Source: Thermoanaerobaculia bacterium
GTDB taxonomy: Bacteria > Acidobacteriota > Thermoanaerobaculia > Multivoradales > Multivoraceae
Assembly (NCBI GenBank): GCA_022822365.1
Contig: JAJEBV010000040.1
Location: 124,001 to 188,000, forward strand
Length of the DNA: 64,000 nt
Direction: 5' to 3'
The position numbers and the translations under genes are program-made. Within the stretch, counting starts at the first letter, position 1, and each line of letters opens with the position of its first letter. The notes under the pieces are model-generated. The model worked only from the letters and a program-made list of their open reading frames with translations, was not told the origin of the DNA and did no database searches. Shown piece after piece: positions 1 through 6,113 of the stretch.

Positions 1-128
1 TGTGCCTCGAACGGATCGTTCTGGCCAGAGGGCTGCCCCGCGACGCCGACCGCCGCAAACGCGCACACGACGCCGGCAAGCGCAACGAACCGCGGCGACC
101 CGGACCTCGACTGCCAGAGTTTCTGCAC
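1..128 (-). CDS. Secreted protein, N-terminal fragment (runs off left edge)
   Basis: A minus-strand reading frame opens with GTG at 128 and stays open for 42 codons to the window edge. It reads as a typical export signal. The n-region is basic (Q-K-L-W then R-S-R-type residues to about residue 13). A hydrophobic core spans about residues 14-30, followed by a likely cleavage site after VAG and a mature start near QPSGQ. A short GGGAAT stretch lies just upstream of the GTG. The gene is divergent from the PmbA-like gene at 153, so the 24 bases between them must hold both starts. The mature domain is outside the window, so function is unknown. Confidence 0.5.
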   Translation of the reverse strand, partial: MQKLWQSRSGSPRFVALAGVVCAFAAVGVAGQPSGQNDPFEA

Positions 129-152
129 GATTCCCTATGATAGGCAAACACC

Positions 153-1556
153 GTGCCGGATCGTCGCCCCTCGAGACCGGCCGCGCCGAACCGCCGATCA
201 GGAAGGCGGCGATCGGGACGCGCCGAGGCCGAGCCCCGCCTGCGCTCCCTGGGCCGGGTCCGGGAGGAACTCGGCGCCGCGCTGGACCGCTCGCCGGCGG
301 ACGAAACGGAAATCCTCTGGCTGGAGAGCAGGCGCGGCCGCACCGGCTACCGTGTTTCCGACCTCGACAGCTACCGGCGGCGCTCCCGTCAGGTCACCCT
401 GAGGGTGCGGGAGGGGCGACGCTCGGGAATCCACCGCACGGGCGGCGTACGTAGCGGCGAGCTCGACGGTGCGGTGCGCCTCGCCCTCGCGGCTGCCCGG
501 GCGGCGCCCGCCGAGTCGCTCCCCCTGTTGCCCGAGGGCAACCAGCCGGAAGCTCCCTCGGCGGCCGTCTCCGACCCGGCCCTCGAACGCCTGCACGCCG
601 AAGCGGCCCGGCGGCTGCTGCGAGAAGCGCTCAGGGACGACGAAGCGGCGATCATCGAGTGGACCATCGGCCAGGCCGCCATCGCCAACAACCGGGAACT
701 CGCGCGAGGCGAACGCGCCAGTTCCGTCATGGTCGAGGTGCGAAGCGGCGCCGATCCGGGCGCCGGCTTCGCCCGCCACGCCGCCCGCTCGCTCGACAGC
801 CTCCAGCTTGGGCGACTGGTCGAGACGGCGCGCGAGCGGAGAGCGCCTGAAGGCACGGCGGCGACGCCGCCCAGCGGCGCACCGGTCCTCCTGGCTCCCG
901 AGGCGACGATCGAACTCGTCGAACTGCTGAACCTCCACGCGTTCTCGTCACGGGCCATCCTCGAGCAGGAGTCCTTTCTGCTTCAGCACACGGGGGTGCA
1001 GGTCTTCGACCGCCGCCTCGACCTGGCGGACGACGCCTGCCGCGAGAGCGGCCTTCCCTTTCCCTTCGACCTGGAGGGCGTCTCGAAGACACCGGTCGAG
1101 CTGGTGTCCGCGGGCGTGCCGCGAACACCGGCGCTGGACACCGCCACCGCTGCCCGCGTGGGACTTTCTCCGACCTGCCACTGCACGGGCGGCGAGGAGG
1201 CCTACCCCCTCAACACGTTCCTCCAACCCGGCGAGCACAGCGAGCGGGAACTGTTCCGCGCCGCGGACGGCGGCGTCTGGGTCAGCAGGCTGGACGAGGT
1301 CGAGTGCTTCGACCCCGCCCGCATGCGGGTGCGGGCAAGGGCCCGCGGGGTGCGTCGCCTGCGGGGCGGCCGGCTCGCGGAGCCGGTGATCGATCTCGTC
1401 TGGGAGGACAGCCTGCTCCGGGTGTTCTCCAACCTGCTCGCCACCGGCGACACCCTGTTCTGCCGTCCCTCGCGCGACGGTTTCCTCGGCGGCACGTCCG
1501 CGCCGGCCCTGGCGGTGGCCGACGTGGACGGTCTGACCGCGGCGGGCTCAGCTTAG
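153..1556 (+). CDS. PmbA/TldD family protein (PmbA-like)
   Basis: The 467-aa product matches the PmbA/TldD (TldE) metalloprotease-associated family, which processes antitoxins and modified peptides as a TldD/PmbA pair. The C-terminal half carries family-typical stretches: VLLAPEATIELVELL near residue 250, then GLPFPFDLEGV, GVPRTPALDTATAARVG and CHCTGGEEAYPL near residue 343. I see no HExxxH zinc motif, as expected for the PmbA-like subunit rather than catalytic TldD. No TldD partner is in the window. The first 30 or so residues are Arg/Pro-rich and may be over-called. The assigned start is GTG at 153; a later start is possible. The gene is convergent with the phosphatase gene downstream, with a repeated hairpin element between them. 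Confidence 0.8.
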   Translation: MPDRRPSRPAAPNRRSGRRRSGRAEAEPRLRSLGRVREELGAALDRSPADETEILWLESRRGRTGYRVSDLDSYRRRSRQVTLRVREGRRSGIHRTGGVRSGELDGAVRLALAAARAAPAESLPLLPEGNQPEAPSAAVSDPALERLHAEAARRLLREALRDDEAAIIEWTIGQAAIANNRELARGERASSVMVEVRSGADPGAGFARHAARSLDSLQLGRLVETARERRAPEGTAATPPSGAPVLLAPEATIELVELLNLHAFSSRAILEQESFLLQHTGVQVFDRRLDLADDACRESGLPFPFDLEGVSKTPVELVSAGVPRTPALDTATAARVGLSPTCHCTGGEEAYPLNTFLQPGEHSERELFRAADGGVWVSRLDEVECFDPARMRVRARARGVRRLRGGRLAEPVIDLVWEDSLLRVFSNLLATGDTLFCRPSRDGFLGGTSAPALAVADVDGLTAAGSA

Positions 1557-1581
1557 GACGGCCTTCGGCCGGCGCTTTCCG

Positions 1582-1620
1582 GCCGCCTGCGGCGGCAGCG
1601 GGTCAGAAGACCCGCGCACC
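1582..1620 (-). repeat. 39-nt double-hairpin element, copy 1
   Basis: Read on the minus strand, this copy has a 5-nt lead, a 7-bp hairpin (GCGGGTC, 4-nt loop, GACCCGC), one T, then a 6-bp hairpin (GCCGCC, 3-nt loop, GGCGGC). Two more copies lie at 24883-24921 and 31236-31274, each at the 3' end of a gene and in the same orientation as that gene. The copies differ only in loop bases. Here the element overlaps the last five codons and stop of the phosphatase gene. It may act as a terminator or 3'-end stabiliser, or be a REP-like mobile repeat. Confidence 0.75.
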
Positions 1621-3255
1621 AATCAGCACGACCGTCTGATCGTCGCCCTGCGGCAGGCCGGCGCCGAAGCGCCTCACGTCGGCGTCGATCGCGTCCACGA
1701 TCTCGGACAGCGGCCGCTCGCGGCGGGAGCGAAGGAAGTCCTCGAGCCGCTCCTGGCCGTACTCTTCGCCGTCCGGGGACTCGCACTCCGTGATCCCGTC
1801 GCTGTACAGGCAGAGGAGGTCGCCCGGCCCCATCTCGAGCGGCTCCACCTGGTAGCTCGCGGTGGGAAGCAGGCCCAGCGGCAGGCCGCTCGCCGGAAGC
1901 GGCGTCACTTCGCCGTCCCCGCGCACCAGCAGCCCCGGGTTGTGTCCCGCATTGAGGTAGCGGACGGCGCGGTTTCTCGGATCGATCTCGGCGAGGATCA
2001 GGGTGATGAAGCAATTGCTGGCGCTGCTCTCGAGGATGTGCTTGTTCAGACGGTCGAAGAGTTCCGGCGAGAGTTCCGCCCCCACGCCTTCTCCGCCCAG
2101 CCGGCAGTCGTCGACGAGCAACCGCAACGCCGAGTCCAGGGTGGAGACCAGGAGCGCGGCCGGCATCCCCTTGCCCGTGACGTCCGCAACCACCAGACCA
2201 CGGCGCGACCCGGCGAAGCGGAGCGAGCCGTAGTAGTCGCCGCCGACCTGGCGTGAGGGACGGCTCCAGCCAACCGTCTCGAAGCAGCCCGCGCTCGGCA
2301 TCTCCGCGGGCAGGATGTTGCGCTGGATCTCGGCGGCGAGCTCCACTTCGCGCTCGAGGCGCTCCTTCTCGAGCGCCTGCCGATGGAGCTTCGCGTTGGT
2401 CAACGCGATCGCGGCCTGGTTGGCGAACAGCGAGAGCGCCCGATGATCGGCCGCGGCGAACGGGCCGACTCCGGTCCGGCTCTCCTTGTCCGCGACCACG
2501 AGCAGGCCGACGCTGCCGCTGCCCCCGTCGCCTTCGATGGGGACCGCGAGCGAGTGTTCCGCGGCCGGCATCACGCCCGCCGCTACCGCTTCGATGCCGG
2601 CTTCGTCGAGACCGGATGCCGGCGGCGCATCGATCGTCTCGCGGGCGCCGCCGCCGATCGTGCCGGCGAGCGCGAGGCGGCCTTCGTCGTCCAGCAGGTA
2701 GAAGGCGCCGCGCCGGGCGTCCAGGAGCGAAACCGCGCGCAGCAGGATCTCCTCGGTCAGTTCGTCCAGGTTCAGCGTCGAAGCGATCGCCAGCCCCACG
2801 TCGTAGACCGCCTGCAGCGTGACGACGTTGTAGTTGTCCTGGAACTTCCGGTCCTTCAGCTCGTCGGCCAGTTCCCGCAGCCTGAGGCCGATGGCCAGCA
2901 CTCCGGCGAGGTCGTGCTCCTCCGGCGTTCTCCCCTGTCCGCCGCCGGCGCCGTCATCGCCAGCCGCATCGTCGACGGCCGCGTAGTAGAGGATCAGGCC
3001 GTGCTCCAGGCTCCGTTCGCGGGTGCCGAGGACGCCCCAGGACGCCACGGGACCGCCGTCACGGCGGTAGATCTGGGCGCCGGCCAGACCCTGGGCCCGG
3101 CACCAGTGCCCGACCAGCCGGGTCTGCGCCGCGCCGCTCTCCCACTCCGCGGTCTCCGCCGCCGCCGCCAGCCGCCAGAGTTCGGCTCCGAGACCCGCTC
3201 CAGCCGCCGAGGTCGACTCCGACGCCTGAGCGGCACCGGCGGCCGGCGAAGTCAC
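1603..3255 (-). CDS. PP2C-type serine phosphatase with GAF domain (RsbU/SpoIIE-like)
   Basis: The 550-aa cytoplasmic protein has an N-terminal region of about 150 residues with no clear family, a GAF sensor domain (about 150-310) and a C-terminal SpoIIE/RsbU-type PP2C phosphatase. Phosphatase landmarks are GGDYYG near residue 337 (metal-binding Asp), DVTGKGMPAALL near 355, YLNAGHNPGLL, and YSDGITE near 482, with DDQT close to the end. In partner switching such enzymes dephosphorylate an RsbV-like anti-anti-sigma factor. That partner is encoded immediately upstream: its stop overlaps this ATG (ATGA at 3252-3255). The last codons (GARVF-stop) lie inside the repeated hairpin element at 1582-1620, so the C-terminus may have been supplied by that repeat. 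The input signal for the GAF domain is unknown. Confidence 0.88.
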   Translation of the reverse strand: MTSPAAGAAQASESTSAAGAGLGAELWRLAAAAETAEWESGAAQTRLVGHWCRAQGLAGAQIYRRDGGPVASWGVLGTRERSLEHGLILYYAAVDDAAGDDGAGGGQGRTPEEHDLAGVLAIGLRLRELADELKDRKFQDNYNVVTLQAVYDVGLAIASTLNLDELTEEILLRAVSLLDARRGAFYLLDDEGRLALAGTIGGGARETIDAPPASGLDEAGIEAVAAGVMPAAEHSLAVPIEGDGGSGSVGLLVVADKESRTGVGPFAAADHRALSLFANQAAIALTNAKLHRQALEKERLEREVELAAEIQRNILPAEMPSAGCFETVGWSRPSRQVGGDYYGSLRFAGSRRGLVVADVTGKGMPAALLVSTLDSALRLLVDDCRLGGEGVGAELSPELFDRLNKHILESSASNCFITLILAEIDPRNRAVRYLNAGHNPGLLVRGDGEVTPLPASGLPLGLLPTASYQVEPLEMGPGDLLCLYSDGITECESPDGEEYGQERLEDFLRSRRERPLSEIVDAIDADVRRFGAGLPQGDDQTVVLIGARVF

Positions 3256-3611
3256 GAGGCCCCGGCCTGAAGCCCGGTCACCGCGGCCTGTTCGTCGGGA
3301 AAGATGCTGGCGTACTGCGCCAGCCCCATGATGTGGAAGGTCTTCTCGATCGTCGGAGTGAGATCGCAGAAGGAGAGCCGGCCCTCCACTTCGATCATCT
3401 TCTCGATGATCTCGATCAGGATGGAGATGCCGATCGAGTTGACGATCTTCGTCCCGGCGAGGTTCAGCAGCAGCGTCGTGAAGCCCTCGTCCAGCAGGCC
3501 GTACGCCGCCTCCGCGATCTCCTCGCCGCCCTGATTGTTGATGTAACCGTCCGTGTAGATCACCGCCAGACCGTCGCGGCGCTCCACCTTCAACTTCAGA
3601 CCCTCGGTCAT
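3252..3611 (-). CDS. STAS-domain anti-anti-sigma factor (RsbV/SpoIIAA-like)
   Basis: The 119-aa single STAS domain is the size of SpoIIAA/RsbV antagonists, which bind and sequester an RsbW-type kinase when unphosphorylated. The loop that normally reads D-S-S-G, with phosphorylation on the second Ser, reads N58-S59-I60-G61 here. The usual acceptor is therefore Ile and only the preceding Ser remains. This is visible in the sequence; whether Ser59 is modified is unknown. The gene lies between the kinase gene (33 bases upstream) and the phosphatase gene (4-base overlap), the classic three-component set. Confidence 0.88.
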   Translation of the reverse strand: MTEGLKLKVERRDGLAVIYTDGYINNQGGEEIAEAAYGLLDEGFTTLLLNLAGTKIVNSIGISILIEIIEKMIEVEGRLSFCDLTPTIEKTFHIMGLAQYASIFPDEQAAVTGLQAGAS

Positions 3612-3644
3612 GGAACCAACCAGACTTCCTCGCTCAAAGGAGCG

Positions 3645-4088
3645 TCAGAGTACCTTCAACATCACGACGGAGGTGCCGCCCTCACCCGAGAGCACGTTCA
3701 CCTCGTCCATCAGTCCTTCAATGATCTTCAATCCCCAGCCACGCTTCCGGATCGACTTCAGGTTGTCCTCGATCCGGGGCGGCACGAGCTTCGAACAGTC
3801 GAAGCCGACTCCCTGATCCTGAATCGTGATCCGGAGCACCTGCGGTTCCTCCCCCTCGGCCGAACCGAGTACCGCGAGCCCGAGATGAAGCTGGCCGTCG
3901 GCGGCCCGGCTGTGTTCGATCGCGTTGATGCACGCCTCGACGACCGCCATGCCCACTTCCTCGACCTTGTCCGTGCTCATCCGGATGGACCTTGCCATCT
4001 CGCAGGCGCAGGCCCGCACCTCCAGCTCCATTTCAGGCGCGAGCCTGAAGGTCAGGTGGGTTTCTTCAAGAACTCCGAGCTCAGACAT
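3645..4088 (-). CDS. Anti-sigma factor/serine kinase (RsbW/SpoIIAB-like, HATPase_c)
   Basis: The 147-aa GHKL ATPase has an N-box EACINAIEH (residues 51-59), a G1 box DQGVGF (91-96) and a G2 box RGWGLKII (116-123). These are the ATP-binding features of RsbW/SpoIIAB serine kinases. Such proteins bind a sigma factor or another output partner, and phosphorylate the STAS antagonist encoded next door. No sigma factor gene sits in this operon, so the output partner is unknown; the ECF sigma gene at 37610 has its own anti-sigma. The gene follows the small membrane-protein gene by 36 bases and precedes the STAS gene. Confidence 0.88.
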   Translation of the reverse strand: MSELGVLEETHLTFRLAPEMELEVRACACEMARSIRMSTDKVEEVGMAVVEACINAIEHSRAADGQLHLGLAVLGSAEGEEPQVLRITIQDQGVGFDCSKLVPPRIEDNLKSIRKRGWGLKIIEGLMDEVNVLSGEGGTSVVMLKVL

Positions 4089-4124
4089 CGGGGGTAGGCG
4101 ATCGGCGTCCCAGCGGCCGGGATC

Positions 4125-4310
4125 CTAGGCGACAAGAAAGAGCTTGAGACAGTAGATCACCACGGGCTGGATCCGGTCGTTCAGCAGAAACCAAAGAAAG
4201 CTGGCGACCACCACGGACGACCAGAACACACCGGCGGAGAGACTCCCCGCCCACGAAACCGGCGCGGTGACGCCCCCACGGTCCAAAAAACTGAACGGCG
4301 ACCCTACCAT
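4125..4310 (-). CDS. 61-aa predicted membrane protein heading the partner-switching operon
   Basis: This start (ATG at 4308-4310) has a very good ribosome site, GGGGAGG, about nine bases upstream. A longer frame to 4406 lacks such a site and would begin upstream of the predicted sigma-54 promoter. The product has one confident hydrophobic segment (about residues 23-43, rich in V, F, W, L) and a second hydrophobic C-terminal stretch (about 49-60) after a short polar NDRIQP turn. I recognise no family. Its place as first gene before the RsbW/V/U-like genes suggests a membrane partner or sensor for that switch, which is inference. Confidence 0.55.
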   Translation of the reverse strand: MVGSPFSFLDRGGVTAPVSWAGSLSAGVFWSSVVVASFLWFLLNDRIQPVVIYCLKLFLVA

Positions 4311-4345
4311 TATGTTCGACCTCCCCTTTGGTGACCCTGGTAGAG

Positions 4346-4361
4346 AGCAAGACCTCTGCCA
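4346..4361 (-). promoter_or_regulatory. Predicted sigma-54 (-24/-12) promoter
   Basis: On the minus strand the sequence TGGCAGAGGTCTTGCT matches the RpoN consensus TGGCAC(G/A)-N4-TTGC(A/T). GG is at 4360-4359 and GC at 4348-4347 with exactly 10 bases between. Transcription would start near 4335, leaving about a 25-base leader that contains the GGGGAGG ribosome site of the 61-aa membrane-protein gene. A regulator with an AAA+ domain is encoded 250 bases upstream, and three palindromes lie between. The match and geometry are visible; function is inferred. Confidence 0.65.
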
Positions 4362-4452
4362 GCCGGGGAGATACGAGGGCAAACCGTCCGTAAACCCAGC
4401 TTTCACGCGGGTTTGACGACGAGCGGCACCGTCGCGACCGGATGGTCGATTC

Positions 4453-4467
4453 GGGGCAATTTGTCCC
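4453..4467. promoter_or_regulatory. Palindromic operator/enhancer-like site 1 (GGGNCAATWTGNCCC)
   Basis: GGGGCAATTTGTCCC, one of three 15-bp dyad sites sharing the pattern GGG-N-CAAT(A/T)TG-N-CCC. It is centred about 106 bases upstream of the predicted -24/-12 promoter. It is the least symmetric match, differing at the fourth base and in the ATT core. Confidence 0.6.
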
Positions 4468-4534
4468 GACCGAGTCGCGCCACTCGGGCTCGGCTCGGCT
4501 CTGGCGAGACGTTACGCGCGCCCCACATGCTCTA

Positions 4535-4549
4535 GGGACAATATGTCCT
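4535..4549. promoter_or_regulatory. Palindromic operator/enhancer-like site 2
   Basis: GGGACAATATGTCCT, with a perfect GGACA-ATA-TGTCC dyad inside it. It is centred 82 bases from site 1 and 20 bases (about two helical turns) from site 3. It lies between the 3' end of the AAA+ regulator gene and the predicted sigma-54 promoter, the usual position for enhancer-binding protein sites. Confidence 0.65.
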
Positions 4550-4554
4550 ACGGT

Positions 4555-4569
4555 GGGCCAATATGACCC
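4555..4569. promoter_or_regulatory. Palindromic operator/enhancer-like site 3
   Basis: GGGCCAATATGACCC, sharing GGG-N-CAATATG-N-CCC with site 2. Sites 2 and 3 are 20 bases apart centre to centre, so a protein bound to both would sit on nearly the same DNA face. A nearby dyad (TGCATC, 4-nt gap, GATGCA) follows just upstream of the regulator stop. Confidence 0.65.
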
Positions 4570-4602
4570 ATTGCATCGTGGGATGCACCGACAGCGGATC
4601 GA

Positions 4603-6111
4603 TCAGTACCCTCCGCGCGTCAGGGTGCGCCTGTTGACGCCGAGAAGCCTCGCGGCGGCGCTCTTGTTGCCCCCCGTCATCCCGATGACCCGGCGTACGT
4701 GACGTCGCTTGACCGTCTCGAGGTCGAGCGGCTCCGGGCTCTGAAGGCCGACCGCGCCGCCCATCAGCGACTGGATCAGGGCCACGTCGACAACGCCGTC
4801 GGCCAGGGAGACCGCGCCCTCCACGATGTTCTGCAGTTCCCGCACATTGCCGGGATAGTCGTGCGCCAGCAGGAAGTTCAGCGCCGTCCGGTCGAACTGC
4901 GGCAGCTCGACCGATTCCCGCTCGCAGAACCGTTCGGCGAAGTGGCGGATCAGGTGCGGGATATCCCGCCGCCGCTCCCGCAGCGGCGGCAGCTCGACGC
5001 TGATTCCCTTGAGGCGGTAGTACAGATCCTCGCGGAACCGGCCCTCCTCGACCAGCCGTTCCAGCGGCTGGTGGGTCGCGGCAACGACCCGGGCGTCGAC
5101 GGCGATCGCCCGCTGGCCCCCGACCCGCACGATCTCGCGCTCCTGGAGCGCGCGCAGCAGCTTGACCTGCAGCGCCACATCGAGATCGGCGACCTCGTCG
5201 AGGAAGAGGGTGCCCCCCTCGGCCAGTTCGAAGCGACCGAGGCGCGCCCTCACGCCGGTGGCCACGCCGCCCTCGATGCCGAACAGCTCGCTCTCCAGCA
5301 GGCTCTCCGGAAGCGCGGCGCAGTTCACCGCCACCAGCGGGCCGGTCCGCTCGGATCGCTGGTGGAGAAAGGCCGCCATGAGTTCCTTGCCCGTGCCGCT
5401 CTCGCCGCGAAGCAGGACGCCAACGCTCCGCGGCGCGACCCGGTCGATCACCTCCAGAATGCGACGCATCGCCGGCGCATGGGCCACGATCCGCCTGCCG
5501 CCGACCTCCGCCAGGTCGTCGAGGCGCTCCTTGAGCAGCTTGTTCTCCTCCGCCAGCCGTTCCCGCGAGACGACGAGCCGCTCGACCTGGCGAAGGCCGT
5601 CAAGGGCCACTCCGGCCAGCGCCGCGACGGATCGGAGAAACCTCCGGTCGCCGTCGCTGAAGCCCGGTTCGCCCTTGCCCCGGACCTCCTTGTCGAGGAC
5701 GGCGACGAAGCCCAGCACGGCATCGCGGGACTTGAGCGGCGCCGCCAGCAGGGACTGGAACTCTCGACCGGCCAGCGAGCCGCCGCTCCGCGCCAGGAGG
5801 TCGTCCCGGGCCAGGAGATCGTCCCACAAGGGTCCGGCAAGCAATGCCTCGGCTGCCGGGAAATCGCTGCCGAAGCCAACCGTGGACGCCGACCGCGCGA
5901 CCCCGAACCGGTCGCGGGTGACGGTCGCGGCAGCCGCCGGGTCGACGATCGTGCAGAGACGCTGCAGGAGGTCGTCCAGCAGTCCCTGCTCGGATTCGTG
6001 GGAATGGAGCGCCACGACCAGGTCGTAGAGCGTCTCGAGCTGCAGCCGTTGGCGGCGGCCGGCAAAGTCCGTTGACGCCTTCCGGGTGGGGGAGGATCCG
6101 CGGTCGGCCAC
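4603..6111 (-). CDS. GAF-AAA+-Fis-HTH enhancer-binding-type transcriptional regulator
   Basis: The 502-aa product has an N-terminal GAF domain (about 30-180), a coiled-coil-like linker, a sigma-54-interaction AAA+ domain (about 210-440) and a short Fis-type HTH at the C-terminus (GGNKSAAARLLGVNRRTL, near 480-497). Walker A is GESGTGKE (236-243) and Walker B is TLFLDE (301-306). The loop that normally reads GAFTGA and touches sigma-54 reads GVATGV (282-287). The key Phe is lost, so direct sigma-54 activation is uncertain. The HTH ends abruptly after RRTLTRGGY, several residues shorter than usual. The gene follows uvrA by two bases. Its 3' side faces the triple palindrome and sigma-54 promoter of the partner-switching operon, making it the natural candidate to bind there. 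Confidence 0.88.
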   Translation of the reverse strand: MADRGSSPTRKASTDFAGRRQRLQLETLYDLVVALHSHESEQGLLDDLLQRLCTIVDPAAAATVTRDRFGVARSASTVGFGSDFPAAEALLAGPLWDDLLARDDLLARSGGSLAGREFQSLLAAPLKSRDAVLGFVAVLDKEVRGKGEPGFSDGDRRFLRSVAALAGVALDGLRQVERLVVSRERLAEENKLLKERLDDLAEVGGRRIVAHAPAMRRILEVIDRVAPRSVGVLLRGESGTGKELMAAFLHQRSERTGPLVAVNCAALPESLLESELFGIEGGVATGVRARLGRFELAEGGTLFLDEVADLDVALQVKLLRALQEREIVRVGGQRAIAVDARVVAATHQPLERLVEEGRFREDLYYRLKGISVELPPLRERRRDIPHLIRHFAERFCERESVELPQFDRTALNFLLAHDYPGNVRELQNIVEGAVSLADGVVDVALIQSLMGGAVGLQSPEPLDLETVKRRHVRRVIGMTGGNKSAAARLLGVNRRTLTRGGY

Positions 6112-6113
6112 GC

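Noticed and set aside
198..938. Long minus-strand frames opposite the PmbA-like gene and many similar shadows
   Set aside because: These arise from high-GC third-position bias on the other strand; their translations are Arg/Pro/Ala-rich with no family features.
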